Source of the DNA: an uncultured Oscillospiraceae bacterium
Lineage (GTDB): Bacteria; Bacillota; Clostridia; Oscillospirales; Acutalibacteraceae
DNA length: 64,000 bases
Assembly (NCBI GenBank): GCA_900539165.1
Contig: UQAZ01000005.1
Location: 49,921 to 113,920, forward strand
Direction of reading: 5' to 3'
A program made the position numbers and the translations under genes. Shown piece by piece: positions 1 through 9,715 of the stretch. Each line of letters opens with the position of its first letter. Positions within the stretch are counted from its first letter, which is position 1. The notes beneath the pieces are model-generated. The model worked only from the letters and a program-made list of their open reading frames with translations. It made no database searches and was not told where the DNA came from.

Positions 1-38
1 TGCCATTCCGTATAGCCGTCAATGAAATTTCTTTCCAT
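1..38 (-). CDS. 5' end of an unidentified gene, cut by window edge
   Basis: On the minus strand an ATG at 38-36 is preceded by GGAGA at a normal distance and opens a reading frame of 12 codons (starting M-E-R-N-F-I-D-G) that runs off the left edge. It lies 40 bases downstream of the sugar transferase stop, so it is probably the next gene of the same polysaccharide operon. Too little is visible to name a product. Confidence 0.45.
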   Translation of the reverse strand, partial: MERNFIDGYTEW

Positions 39-77
39 ATATTGTTCTCCGTCTCAGTTTGTTTGTTTTCGGATAAA

Positions 78-695
78 TTAAATTCTGTGAATTTTGCCCT
101 CTTGGTAGCCCTCTCTCTTAATGCATACCCATACAGAGCGAATCATTATTTTTATATCAAGACCTATGCTCCAATTATCGCAATATTCTTTATCGAGCTT
201 CATCTTTTTAAGCAGCGAAATGTCGTCTCTGCCGTTAATCTGCGCCCAGCCGGTTAATCCCGGTCTGAATCTGTATACACCGTTTTCAAGTCTCAGTCTG
301 TGCGCTCTGAGTTCGCTTGAAATAAGCGGTCGAGGACCGACAAAACTCATATCTCCCTTTAGTATGTTCCAAAGCTGAGGAAGCTCGTCAATGCTTGTCT
401 TACGCATAAACGCGCCGAATTTTGTTATATATTGTTCGGGATTTTCCAAGTCGCCCGTTGCACAGTTGGGAGCGTTGTTTTTCATAGTTTGAAACTTGTA
501 GATTCTAAACGGTTCTCCTCGTCTGCCTCTGCGTTCGTGACTGAAAAAGATTTTGCAGTCGGGGGTAAAAAAGTTGATTGCGATAATTACCAAAAACAGG
601 GGTGAGAGTATTATCAGCGAGAAAAATGACACCACTATGTCAAACAATCGCTTCCATTTCGTCGCTCCGAAATAGGTGTGTAAAAAATTCTTCAT
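78..695 (-). CDS. Undecaprenyl-phosphate sugar phosphotransferase (bacterial sugar transferase family)
   Basis: A 205-residue initiating glycosyltransferase that should move a sugar-1-phosphate from a nucleotide sugar onto undecaprenyl phosphate at the inner face of the membrane, the first step of capsule or exopolysaccharide synthesis. One hydrophobic segment lies near residues 18-40. The family core follows: RIYKFQTM, the Asp-Glu dyad in SIDELPQLWN, GDMSFVGPRP and RPGLTGWAQINGRD. It is the short form, lacking the extra N-terminal membrane domain of WbaP-type enzymes. The sugar cannot be told from sequence. The start at 695 has a weak purine-rich site upstream. The minus-strand gene continues towards the left edge, so the rest of the polysaccharide locus is outside the window. 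Confidence 0.9.
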   Translation of the reverse strand: MKNFLHTYFGATKWKRLFDIVVSFFSLIILSPLFLVIIAINFFTPDCKIFFSHERRGRRGEPFRIYKFQTMKNNAPNCATGDLENPEQYITKFGAFMRKTSIDELPQLWNILKGDMSFVGPRPLISSELRAHRLRLENGVYRFRPGLTGWAQINGRDDISLLKKMKLDKEYCDNWSIGLDIKIMIRSVWVCIKREGYQEGKIHRI

Positions 696-929
696 TTATC
701 CATTCTCTCGGCAAAAAATACAGTGCCGAAACTCTTTCATCATTTTTGTAAAAAACACAAGTTTATGTGCCGTTTGGTCGCATTGACCCAATATATAGAC
801 TAACTGACTTTACAGATTATATCATATTGTGTAAAAAAAAGCAATCTTTATTATTTTGGGAAAAAATTTACTTTTTTATGCTATACATTTGGAGGGTTGT
901 GTGTTAAAATAATCGGCGAGGTGATAAAT

Positions 930-1523
930 ATGAAGAAATTTGTTAAGGTGGCAGCTTGCGTTATTTTGAGCGTTATTATGGCGCTTTCGTTTGCCTCCTG
1001 CTCAAGTACAAAAATGACGGAAAAAAATGTGATTGAAACCGTTTCCGCTGTCGAAACCGCACTCAAGGAATTTGATACGGAAGCACTTAATCGTTATGTT
1101 TCGTCAACTACCCTTGATTATATCGTTAAGCTTTCGGCTTCACACGAGCAATTTGCGAAGCTTGGTAAAGCAATGTTTGCTGATTTGGAGCTTGAGGTTA
1201 AGAGCGTAGATACCGAAAATCAAACGGTTACAATATCTGTTTCAAACAAAAAGCTTAATGAAATTGCAAGCATTTTTACCGAGGGACTGAAATCTAATTA
1301 CAGCAACACGGAGCTTCTCAGAAAGCTTAATGACGACTCGTTTCTTAATAATTCGTTGAATGTTTTGCTTGAGGGAATTAAGAACAGCAAAACTCCTGTG
1401 CAGGCAGAAATTACCGTTAAGGTGGAAAAAGGAAAGAAAAATCTTGTTTTAGCCCTTGACGAGACGGCTGAGGACGCTGTTTCCGGCGGTGCTTTGGGCG
1501 CAATCAAAAAAATATATTCATAG
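930..1523 (+). CDS. Putative lipoprotein, function unknown
   Basis: A 197-residue protein. The chosen ATG at 930 has GAGGTG seven bases upstream and gives a typical lipoprotein signal: MKK, a hydrophobic stretch, then FASC with the lipid-modified cysteine at residue 24. An upstream GTG in frame would bury the signal and is less likely. The mature part is alternating helix and strand, with a pattern (ETVSAVETALKEFD, then short strands) vaguely like NTF2-fold lipoproteins of Clostridia. That resemblance is weak. The gene stands alone between the divergent polysaccharide locus and secA. Confidence 0.75.
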   Translation: MKKFVKVAACVILSVIMALSFASCSSTKMTEKNVIETVSAVETALKEFDTEALNRYVSSTTLDYIVKLSASHEQFAKLGKAMFADLELEVKSVDTENQTVTISVSNKKLNEIASIFTEGLKSNYSNTELLRKLNDDSFLNNSLNVLLEGIKNSKTPVQAEITVKVEKGKKNLVLALDETAEDAVSGGALGAIKKIYS

Positions 1524-1578
1524 CGTGAAAAGCGTGCCGATGTCGCATTTTAGGTTGTAATCTATATTTAATATATAA

Positions 1579-1607
1579 TTGACAACGGGACGCTTTTATG
1601 TTATTAT
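1579..1607 (+). promoter_or_regulatory. Promoter for secA
   Basis: TTGACA at 1579-1584 and TATTAT at 1602-1607 with a 17-base spacer, about 50 bases before the secA start. It matches the housekeeping sigma consensus well. Confidence 0.75.
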
Positions 1608-1658
1608 GCTAAAGTATGTGAATGAAAATTCAAAAATTCCTATTTTGAGGTGAAATGA

Positions 1659-4466
1659 ATGGCTAACAAATTCGTAACAGCTATTTTCGGAGATTATTCT
1701 AAAAAAGAGGTAAAGAAGCTCCGCAAAACAGTTGACAAAATTCTGGAGCTTGAGTCTAAGTATCAGGATATGGACGACAAGGAGCTTGCAGCTCAAACTC
1801 CTGTCCTTAAAGAAAGACTTGCAAACGGAGAAACTCTTGATGACATTCTTCCGGATGCCTTTGCTGTATGCCGTGAGGCAAGCTGGCGTGTTCTCGGAAT
1901 GAAGCACTTTGAGGTACAGCTTATCGGCGGTATCGTTCTTCATCAGGGCAGAATTGCAGAAATGAAAACCGGTGAGGGTAAAACTCTTGTTGCTACTCTC
2001 CCTGCTTATCTTAATGCGCTTTCAGGCGAGGGCGTGCATATCGTTACAGTAAACGATTACCTTGCAAAGCGTGACTCCGAGTGGATGGGTAAGATTTACC
2101 GTTTCCTCGGCTTGAGCGTCGGACTTATCGTTCACGAAAAGAGCGATGCCGAGCGTCAGGAAGCTTATAACGCAGACATTACTTACGGTACTAATAACGA
2201 GATGGGCTTTGACTATCTTCGTGATAATATGGTTCAGTACAAAGAGCGTAAGGTACAGAGAGGTCACTCATTCGCTATCGTCGATGAGGTTGACTCAATT
2301 CTTATTGATGAGGCTCGTACTCCTCTTATCATCAGCGGTAAGGGCGACCAGTCAACAGACCTTTATCGTCAGGCTGACGCATTTGCAAAGACACTTTCAA
2401 TGACAAAGGTTGCTAAAACCGACGATAAGCAGGACACCGAGGAAAATTACGACGGCGACTATGTTGTTGACGAAAAGGCTAAGACGGCTACTCTCCTCAA
2501 GAGTGGTGTTGAAAAGGCTGAGAAGTTCTTTAAGGTTGAAAACCTTATGGATATTGATAATACAACTCTCCGTCACCATATCGACCAGGCTATCAAGGCT
2601 CACGGTGTAATGACCAGAGATGTAGACTATGTTGTTAAAGACGGTCAGGTTAAGATTGTTGATGAGTTTACAGGTCGTATTATGGAGGGCCGTAGATATA
2701 ACGAGGGTCTCCACCAGGCACTTGAAGCTAAGGAAGGCGTAAAGGTTGAGCATGAGAGCAAGACTCTTGCAACCATTACATTCCAGAATTACTTCCGTCT
2801 TTATAAGAAGCTTTCGGGTATGACAGGTACTGCTGCTACCGAGGCTAACGAATTTGACGAAATCTATAAGCTTGATGTTGTAGAAATTCCTACAAATAAG
2901 CCACTCATTCGTGAGGATAAGCCGGATGTTATTTTCCAGACAGAGGTTGGCAAGTACCATAATGTTATTAAGCAGATTAAGGAATGTCACGAAAAGGGAC
3001 AGCCTGTGCTTGTAGGTACTATCAGCATCGAAAAGTCGGAGCATCTTTCACACCTCCTCAAAAAAGAGGGAATTGAACATAAGGTTCTTAACGCTAAGAA
3101 TCACGAAAAGGAAGCAGAAATCGTTGCTCAGGCAGGTAAGTTCGGAGCAGTTACCATTGCTACCAATATGGCAGGCCGTGGTACAGATATTATGCTTGGC
3201 GGTAACGCAGAGTTTCTTGCAAAGGCTCAGATGAAGAAGATGAAGTTCACAAATGAGCAGATTGCAGAGGCAACAGGCTTCGGTGATACCGATGACGAGG
3301 AAATCCTCAAGGCTCGTAAGACATTTATTGAGCTTGAGGCTAAGTATAAGGAAGAAATCAAAGACGAGGCTGAAAAGGTAAGAAAAGCAGGCGGTTTGTT
3401 CATTCTCGGTACAGAGCGTCACGACGCACGCCGTATTGATAATCAGCTCAGAGGTCGTTCGGGTCGTCAGGGTGATCCGGGTGCAAGCCAGTTCTTCCTT
3501 TCACTTGAGGACGATTTGATGCGTCTCTTCGGCGGCGATAAGATGCAGAAGATGATGAGCAGACTTACCGTTGACGAGGATATGCCTATTGAGTCAAGAC
3601 TTATTTCTAAGACTATCGAATCCTCACAGCAAAAGGTTGAGGGTAAGAACTTCGGTATTCGTAAGAATACCTTGCAGTACGACGATGTTATGAACCGTCA
3701 GAGAGAGCTTATTTATAAGCAGCGTGACCAGGTTCTTGACGGACTTGACCTCACCGAAACCATTAACAAGATGCTCGATACAAACATCGAGGAAACTGTT
3801 ACAAATTACTTTACAGGCGAGTCAAAGAGCGATTGGAATATCGACGGTCTTCGTGAGAAGTACAAGAGCTGGCTCATTGCCGATGACGACGACTTTAAGG
3901 ATGTTGACAGCCTTACTGTTGCAGATACTATTGAGCTTCTTCAGTCAAGAGGCCATAAGAGATTAGAAGAGAAGGAAAAGGTTCTCGGCGACGAATTCTT
4001 CCAGGAATTTGAGAGAATGGTACTTCTCAGAAATGTTGATACTCATTGGATGGATCACATCGACGCTATGGAGGATCTCAAGAAGGGTATTCACCTTCGT
4101 TCTTACGCTCAGCGTGACCCGGTTGTTGCTTTCCGTGTTGAGTCATACGATATGTTTGACGAGATGACCTCTGAAATCAGAGAGGATACAGCTAAAATGA
4201 TGCTCACACTTATGCCTGTTCATAAGTCTGATGTTCAGCGTAAGGCTGTTGCTCATGTTACATCAACCTCTGATGAAAAGAACGAGAATGTTAAGGCTGT
4301 TACAATCCGTAAGGAAAAGAAGATTGGCCCTAACGATCCGTGTCCGTGCGGAAGCGGCTTGAAGTACAAGAAGTGCTGCGGTTCTCCTGCTAAGCTTGCT
4401 GCCGATGCTCTCAAAGCTGAGGAGGAGCATAAGAAGGAAAAGAAGCGCATTAAGCCTAAGAAATAA
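1659..4466 (+). CDS. secA: Preprotein translocase ATPase SecA
   Basis: 935 residues, the ATP-driven motor that pushes unfolded preproteins through SecYEG. Walker A GEGKT is near residues 105-109 and the DEVD box near 208. The preprotein cross-linking domain carries a charged insert near residues 245-270. The second helicase domain contains MAGRGTDI and QLRGRSGRQGDPG. The C-terminal tail ends in the zinc-binding CPCGSGLKYKKCC motif followed by a Lys-rich end; such a tail typically binds SecB or ribosomes and phospholipids. Length is slightly above the usual 840-900 because of the insert and tail. The start has GAGGTG upstream. It is flanked by its own promoter and terminator, so it is monocistronic. 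Confidence 0.98.
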   Translation: MANKFVTAIFGDYSKKEVKKLRKTVDKILELESKYQDMDDKELAAQTPVLKERLANGETLDDILPDAFAVCREASWRVLGMKHFEVQLIGGIVLHQGRIAEMKTGEGKTLVATLPAYLNALSGEGVHIVTVNDYLAKRDSEWMGKIYRFLGLSVGLIVHEKSDAERQEAYNADITYGTNNEMGFDYLRDNMVQYKERKVQRGHSFAIVDEVDSILIDEARTPLIISGKGDQSTDLYRQADAFAKTLSMTKVAKTDDKQDTEENYDGDYVVDEKAKTATLLKSGVEKAEKFFKVENLMDIDNTTLRHHIDQAIKAHGVMTRDVDYVVKDGQVKIVDEFTGRIMEGRRYNEGLHQALEAKEGVKVEHESKTLATITFQNYFRLYKKLSGMTGTAATEANEFDEIYKLDVVEIPTNKPLIREDKPDVIFQTEVGKYHNVIKQIKECHEKGQPVLVGTISIEKSEHLSHLLKKEGIEHKVLNAKNHEKEAEIVAQAGKFGAVTIATNMAGRGTDIMLGGNAEFLAKAQMKKMKFTNEQIAEATGFGDTDDEEILKARKTFIELEAKYKEEIKDEAEKVRKAGGLFILGTERHDARRIDNQLRGRSGRQGDPGASQFFLSLEDDLMRLFGGDKMQKMMSRLTVDEDMPIESRLISKTIESSQQKVEGKNFGIRKNTLQYDDVMNRQRELIYKQRDQVLDGLDLTETINKMLDTNIEETVTNYFTGESKSDWNIDGLREKYKSWLIADDDDFKDVDSLTVADTIELLQSRGHKRLEEKEKVLGDEFFQEFERMVLLRNVDTHWMDHIDAMEDLKKGIHLRSYAQRDPVVAFRVESYDMFDEMTSEIREDTAKMMLTLMPVHKSDVQRKAVAHVTSTSDEKNENVKAVTIRKEKKIGPNDPCPCGSGLKYKKCCGSPAKLAADALKAEEEHKKEKKRIKPKK

Positions 4467-4477
4467 TTAAATACCGC

Positions 4478-4517
4478 AAAGCCTTGCAGTTTGTCCGACT
4501 GTAAGGCTTTTTTTTCG
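4478..4517 (+). terminator. Rho-independent terminator of secA
   Basis: A 12-base-pair stem (4478-4489 with 4499-4510, one G-U pair) closes a 9-base loop and runs into a run of T, directly after the secA stop. Confidence 0.9.
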
Positions 4518-4705
4518 TGCTTGGTTTTGTATTGCGGTTGATTTCTTTGTATTGCGTGGGGTGCGTATTATATATGTATATAATATATAGTGATTGGTAA
4601 GGGCGTCGGTTACTTTTTATATTTGTTTTGACAGGGTGAATTTTGCCTTGTCTTTTTATTTTGTGCATAGAGGGTTAAAATTTGCATAAAACGCTACATT
4701 TTTGT

Positions 4706-4759
4706 GTATAATTATACTGTCAATTTTAACAAATATGCATCAAATTAGCATAATTATGC
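4706..4759 (+). promoter_or_regulatory. Promoter of the arg operon overlapped by putative ArgR boxes
   Basis: TTAACA at 4726-4731 and CATAAT at 4749-4754 are 17 bases apart and form a good promoter. Two perfect 12-base palindromes with the same core lie here: GTATAATTATAC at 4706-4717 and GCATAATTATGC at 4748-4759, the second covering the -10. Their centres are 42 bases apart, and the midpoint holds a half-matching site (ATATGC). ArgR boxes are AT-rich palindromes commonly spaced about 21 bases, so three boxes repressing the operon in excess arginine is the natural reading. No argR gene is in the window, so this is inference. The rest of the 409-base gap between secA and argG holds only the secA terminator and this leader. 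Confidence 0.65.
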
Positions 4760-4875
4760 AAAAAGCTCTTGATTTTTGCAAAGGGAGGATGTATAATTTT
4801 CCCATAAGCAACAGACACGCATTGTGATTGCTTAATCAAAGGATAATTCTTTTGTCTATACTTGGAGGTAATATT

Positions 4876-6111
4876 ATGAAAAAAGATAAGAAGGACATTA
4901 AAAAGGTTGTACTTGCTTATTCGGGCGGACTTGACACCTCGATTATTATTCCGTGGCTCAAGGAAAACTATAATAATTGCGAGGTAATTGCGGTATCGGG
5001 CGATGTTGGACAAGGCACAGAGCTTGACGGTCTTGAGGAAAAAGCGATTAAGACGGGTGCATCAAAGCTTTATATTCTCGATTTGAAAAAGGATTATATC
5101 GAGAACTACATTTGGCCGTGCCTGAAAGCAGGCGCTGAGTATGAGGAATATTTACTCGGCACATCGCACGCTCGTCCGTGCATTGCAAAGGGACTTGCAA
5201 GCATTGCAAAGAAAGAGGGTGCAGATGCTATTTGTCACGGCTGTACGGGCAAGGGCAACGACCAAGTTCGTTTTGAGCTTTCCCTCAAAGCGTTAGCACC
5301 CGATATGGAAATTATTGCTCCGTGGCGTGAGTGGGATATTAAGTCCCGTGATGAGGAAATTGATTATGCCGAGGCGCATAATATTCCGCTTAAAATTGAC
5401 CGTGAAACAAATTATTCTAAGGATAAAAATGTTTGGCATTTGTCACACGAGGGACTTGACCTTGAAGACCCTGCAAACGAGCCTTTGTATAATAAGGACG
5501 GATTTTTGGAACTTGGAGTTTCTCCCGAGAATGCACCAAACGAGCCTACATATGTAACTATCCATTTTGAAAAGGGTGTTCCGACGGCGGTTGACGGCAA
5601 GGAGCTTGACGCACTCGCACTTGTTGAAAAGCTTAATGCTTTGGGCGGTGCTAACGGTATCGGACTTCTTGATATAGTTGAAAATCGTCTTGTCGGTATG
5701 AAATCCCGTGGAGTATACGAAACACCGGGCGGTGCAATTCTTTATAAAGCGCACGAGCTTCTTGAAATGATTACTCTTGACCGTGATACATCTCATTATA
5801 AAAAGCTTGTTGCCGAAAAATACGGCGAGCTTGTTTATGACGGCAAGTGGTTTACACCGCTTCGTGAGGCACTTTCTGCATTTGTAGACAGCACACAGCA
5901 GACTGTTACTGGCGATGTTAAGCTGAAACTTTATAAAGGCAATATTATTAATGCGGGCGTAACCTCACCTTACACCCTTTATGATGAAAATGTTGCGTCA
6001 TTCGGTGATGACGGGGGTGCTTATGACCAGACGGACGCAAGCGGATTTATTAATCTTTTCGGGCTTCCTATTAAGGTTAAGGCATTGCTCAACAGCGAGA
6101 GAAATAAATAA
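4876..6111 (+). CDS. argG: Argininosuccinate synthase
   Basis: 411 residues. Joins citrulline and aspartate with ATP to give argininosuccinate, the next-to-last step of arginine synthesis. The PP-loop SGGLDTS is at residues 16-22, and the aspartate/citrulline-binding segments TGKGNDQVRFE and GRETNYSKDKN-like follow in the usual places. The start at 4876 follows GGAGGT at a good distance; an in-frame ATG 48 bases earlier has no ribosome binding site. It is the first gene of the seven-gene arg operon and the closest to the regulated promoter. Confidence 0.97.
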   Translation: MKKDKKDIKKVVLAYSGGLDTSIIIPWLKENYNNCEVIAVSGDVGQGTELDGLEEKAIKTGASKLYILDLKKDYIENYIWPCLKAGAEYEEYLLGTSHARPCIAKGLASIAKKEGADAICHGCTGKGNDQVRFELSLKALAPDMEIIAPWREWDIKSRDEEIDYAEAHNIPLKIDRETNYSKDKNVWHLSHEGLDLEDPANEPLYNKDGFLELGVSPENAPNEPTYVTIHFEKGVPTAVDGKELDALALVEKLNALGGANGIGLLDIVENRLVGMKSRGVYETPGGAILYKAHELLEMITLDRDTSHYKKLVAEKYGELVYDGKWFTPLREALSAFVDSTQQTVTGDVKLKLYKGNIINAGVTSPYTLYDENVASFGDDGGAYDQTDASGFINLFGLPIKVKALLNSERNK

Positions 6112-6132
6112 TCAGCAGACAGGAGTAGAAAA

Positions 6133-7506
6133 ATGCAGCTTTGGCAGGGAAGATTTCAAAAGGCATTAGACCAAAAAACCAACGACTTTAATTCGTCGAT
6201 AGCCTTTGACAGCATAATGTATAAAGAGGATATAGACGGCAGTATTGCACACGCAACTATGCTTTGCACTCAGGGTATAATTTCCCCCGACGACCTGACA
6301 AAAATCGTTGACGGATTAAAAACAATTAAATCGGAAATCGAAAACGGCATTTTGCAGATTGACCCCGATTCGGAGGATATACATACCTTTGTTGAGGGCG
6401 AACTTACAAACCGTATCGGCTCTGCGGGCAAAAGACTTCATACGGCACGCAGCAGAAATGACCAGGTTGCGCTTGATGTAAGAATGTATCTTCGCCACGA
6501 ATGTGACAGCGTTTATGCTTTGGTTACGGATTTGATAGATGTGATTTGCCAAAAGGCAGAAAAATATTCGTCTGCCGTTATGCCGGGTTATACGCATATG
6601 CAAAGAGCGCAGCCGATAACTTTCGGGCATCATCTTTTGGCATATGCCGAAATGCTGCTTCGTGACCGTCAGCGTATAACAGACGCAAAGGCGAGAATGA
6701 ATTATTGCCCTCTTGGCTGTTGCGCTCTTGCAGGCACAACCTATAATATCGACAGGGTTATGACCTCCGATTTGCTCAGCTTTACTGCTCCGATGCTTAA
6801 TTCGCTCGACGGTGTGTCTGACAGAGATTTTTGTATGGAACTTGCGTCGGCATTGTCTATACTTATGGTTCATCTTTCGCGATTCAGCGAGGAAATAATT
6901 CTTTGGTGTTCGTGGGAATTTAAGTTTGTCGAGCTTGATGATGCGTTTTCTACCGGCTCGTCGATAATGCCTCAAAAGAAAAATCCCGATATAACGGAGC
7001 TTATTCGTGGAAAGGCGGGTCGTGTTTTCGGAGATTTGACAACATTGCTCACAATGATGAAGGGTCTGCCTCTTGCTTATAATAAGGATATGCAGGAGGA
7101 TAAGGAGGCAATATTCGATGCCTTTGATACTGTTAAAATTTGCCTTACCACATTTATTCCTATGCTCGAAACAATGACGGCATTGCCTGAAAATATGCGT
7201 AAGGCGGCAGCGGGCGGATTTATTAATGCAACCGATTGTGCCGATTATCTTGTTGGCAAGGGTTTGCCGTTTCGTGATGCATATAAGGCAACCGGTGAAA
7301 TCGTTGCACTTTGTATCAAAAAAGGAAAAACGCTCGAAACGCTTGAATTGAATGAATATAAGGCAGTTTGCGATTTGTTTGACGACGGCGTTTACGATGC
7401 AATCAATCTTGATAAGTGTGTCAACTCAAGAACTTCTCTCGGCGGTCCGTCACCGCAGAATGTGATTGAGCAGGTGAAAAGAATAAAGGGACTGTTAAAG
7501 GAATAG
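6133..7506 (+). CDS. argH: Argininosuccinate lyase
   Basis: 457 residues. Splits argininosuccinate into arginine and fumarate, the last step of the pathway. It belongs to the fumarase/aspartase superfamily: HTARSRNDQVALD near residues 90-103, TYGHMQ-like GYTHMQRAQP, and the mobile signature GSSIMPQKKNPD near 275-286 with the catalytic serine. AGGAG lies just upstream. The gene starts 21 bases after argG, and only 3 bases separate its stop from argC, so translation is probably coupled. Confidence 0.97.
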   Translation: MQLWQGRFQKALDQKTNDFNSSIAFDSIMYKEDIDGSIAHATMLCTQGIISPDDLTKIVDGLKTIKSEIENGILQIDPDSEDIHTFVEGELTNRIGSAGKRLHTARSRNDQVALDVRMYLRHECDSVYALVTDLIDVICQKAEKYSSAVMPGYTHMQRAQPITFGHHLLAYAEMLLRDRQRITDAKARMNYCPLGCCALAGTTYNIDRVMTSDLLSFTAPMLNSLDGVSDRDFCMELASALSILMVHLSRFSEEIILWCSWEFKFVELDDAFSTGSSIMPQKKNPDITELIRGKAGRVFGDLTTLLTMMKGLPLAYNKDMQEDKEAIFDAFDTVKICLTTFIPMLETMTALPENMRKAAAGGFINATDCADYLVGKGLPFRDAYKATGEIVALCIKKGKTLETLELNEYKAVCDLFDDGVYDAINLDKCVNSRTSLGGPSPQNVIEQVKRIKGLLKE

Positions 7507-7509
7507 AAG

Positions 7510-8442
7510 ATGACAAGGGTATTTATAGATGGCAGTCAAGGCACTACGGGACTTAAAATATTTGACCGCCTTAAAAAACGAAATGATATAGAGCTTGTGA
7601 CGCTCTCCGAAGAGCTTAGAAAAGATTCGCAGGCAAGAAAAAACGCTATTTGCACTTCGGATATTGCATTTCTCTGCTTGCCCGACAATGCGGCAGTCGA
7701 GGCGGCAGAGCTTGCAGGGGATTGCGATACGGTTATAATTGATACTTCAACGGCACACAGAACAAGCGATGGCTGGTGTTACGGGTTTCCCGAGGTATTT
7801 GGCGACGGCTTTCAGGCTGTTTCTTCGTCAAAGCGTATTGCCTCGCCGGGGTGCTATGCAAGCGGATTTATAGCGTTGGTGAAGCCTCTGATTGATAACG
7901 GTATTATTTCTTCCGATTGCAAATTGTATTGCCACGCGCTTTCGGGTTACAGCGGAGCAGGCAAAAAGGGAATAGCTCTTTATGAAAGCGAAGAAAAACC
8001 CGCCGAGCTTAATTCGCCAAGAGAGTATGCCTTGACGCAGGAGCATAAACACTTAAAGGAAATGCAAAAAATTTCGGGACTTACGCTTGCACCTATGTTC
8101 AGCCCCTACATTTGTGATTATTACAGCGGAATGCTGGTTACCGTACCGATATTTGCTTCTGAGTTGAAAAACGGAAACACCGTTGAGGATATTAAAAAGC
8201 TTTATCGCTCGATATATAATTCGCCGATAGTCAGCTACAAAGAGACGATAGACGATAACGGATTTGTCGCTTCAAATGCAAAGTCGGGACTTGACAGTAT
8301 GGATATTACCGTGGCAGGAAACTCGGACAGAATACTTCTTATGGCACTCTATGACAATCTCGGCAAGGGAGCTTCGGGTGCAGCGCTCGAATGTATGAAT
8401 GTTGTTATGGGCTTGCCGTGCGAATACGGCTTAGATTTATAA
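7510..8442 (+). CDS. argC: N-acetyl-gamma-glutamyl-phosphate reductase (short type)
   Basis: 310 residues. NADPH-dependent reduction of N-acetylglutamyl phosphate to the semialdehyde, third step from glutamate. The N-terminal Rossmann segment FIDGSQGTTGLKI and the catalytic cysteine in SPGCYASG (Cys115) are visible, and the HKHLKEM segment carries the catalytic histidine. At about 310 residues it is the short (type 2) form rather than the 345-residue form. It has almost no ribosome binding site of its own and begins 3 bases after argH, consistent with translational coupling. Confidence 0.95.
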   Translation: MTRVFIDGSQGTTGLKIFDRLKKRNDIELVTLSEELRKDSQARKNAICTSDIAFLCLPDNAAVEAAELAGDCDTVIIDTSTAHRTSDGWCYGFPEVFGDGFQAVSSSKRIASPGCYASGFIALVKPLIDNGIISSDCKLYCHALSGYSGAGKKGIALYESEEKPAELNSPREYALTQEHKHLKEMQKISGLTLAPMFSPYICDYYSGMLVTVPIFASELKNGNTVEDIKKLYRSIYNSPIVSYKETIDDNGFVASNAKSGLDSMDITVAGNSDRILLMALYDNLGKGASGAALECMNVVMGLPCEYGLDL

Positions 8443-8458
8443 ACGAAAGGTAATAAAT

Positions 8459-9679
8459 ATGGATATTAAATTCACAGACGGCGGTGTTGCTGCACCGAAC
8501 GGCTTTACCGCAAACGGAATACATTGCGGTATTCGCAAAAACAAGGACAAAAAAGACCTTGCACTTATTTTTTGCGAAAAGGAATGTGACGCAGCTGCGG
8601 TTTATACACAAAATCTTGTTTGCGGAGCGCCTATAACCGTCACACGAAAAAACATTGGTAACGGTAAAGCGCAGGCGGTTATTTGCAATAGCGGAATTGC
8701 AAATACCTGTAATGCCGACGGTGTAGAAAAAGCAGAGGAAATGTGCAGAATTACTGCCGATACGCTCGGTGTTTCGCAAAGCGATGTGATAGTGGCTTCT
8801 ACCGGAGTTATCGGTCAGGTGCTTGATTTGACATATGTTAAAAAGGGTATGCAGTCTCTTGCATCGGGACTTAGCAAGGACGGCTCGGATTCGGCTGCAA
8901 ATGCAATTATGACAACCGATACTGTAAAAAAAGAGTTTGCCTGCAAATTTAACCTTGGCGGTAAGACTTGCCGTATAGGTGCGATTTCAAAGGGCAGCGG
9001 AATGATTCATCCCAATATGGCGACTATGCTTGCTTTTATCACTACCGATGCGGATATATCGTCCGATATGCTTAAATGCTCACTTTCAGAGGTTGTTAAG
9101 GACAGCTTTAATATGCTTTCCGTTGACGGTGATACTTCAACAAATGATACCGTTGCGGTTATGGCTTCCGGCCTTTGCGGCAATGAAAGAATAACGCAGA
9201 AAAATGAGGATTATAAAGCGTTTACTTCAGCTCTTGCTTTGATTTGCGAAAAGCTTGTTAAGCTTATGGCAAAGGACGGCGAGGGTGCAACAAAGCTTGT
9301 GGAATGTGTTGTGTCGGGTGCGTCGAATACGGAAAATGCAAAAATATGCGCAAAGTCTGTTATTTGCTCGTCGCTCGTAAAGGCGGCAATGTTCGGTGCT
9401 GACGCCAACTGGGGCAGAATCCTCTGCGCTCTCGGATACAGCGGAGCAGATATAGATGTTCATAAGGTTGATGTGAAATTCAAATCTGACGGCGGTGAAA
9501 TTGAGGTTTGCAAAGATGGGGCAGGGATTGAATTCTCCGAGGAGCTTGCAAAAAAGGTTTTGTCCTGTGATGAGGTGTATATTCTTGTCGATTTGAAATC
9601 GGGCGATTGCTCTGCAACGGCTTACGGCTGCGACTTGACCTATGATTATGTCAAGATAAACGGCGACTATCGTACATGA
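8459..9679 (+). CDS. argJ: Bifunctional ornithine acetyltransferase / N-acetylglutamate synthase
   Basis: 406 residues. Transfers the acetyl group of N-acetylornithine to glutamate, so the acetyl group is recycled. The precursor cleaves itself between Ala188 and Thr189 in the HPNMATMLAF motif. The new N-terminal threonine of the beta chain is the nucleophile. GSGMIHPN and GDTSTNDT match the family. Whether it also uses acetyl-CoA (bifunctional) cannot be read from sequence, but no argA is in this operon. GAAAGGT precedes the start. Confidence 0.96.
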   Translation: MDIKFTDGGVAAPNGFTANGIHCGIRKNKDKKDLALIFCEKECDAAAVYTQNLVCGAPITVTRKNIGNGKAQAVICNSGIANTCNADGVEKAEEMCRITADTLGVSQSDVIVASTGVIGQVLDLTYVKKGMQSLASGLSKDGSDSAANAIMTTDTVKKEFACKFNLGGKTCRIGAISKGSGMIHPNMATMLAFITTDADISSDMLKCSLSEVVKDSFNMLSVDGDTSTNDTVAVMASGLCGNERITQKNEDYKAFTSALALICEKLVKLMAKDGEGATKLVECVVSGASNTENAKICAKSVICSSLVKAAMFGADANWGRILCALGYSGADIDVHKVDVKFKSDGGEIEVCKDGAGIEFSEELAKKVLSCDEVYILVDLKSGDCSATAYGCDLTYDYVKINGDYRT

Positions 9680-9715
9680 TTTTCTGTTAAAACTATAATT
9701 ACTTAGGAGACGAAA

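Noticed and set aside
2397..3044. 215-codon antisense frame inside secA
   Set aside because: Shadow of secA codon bias; no ribosome binding site and no family resemblance.
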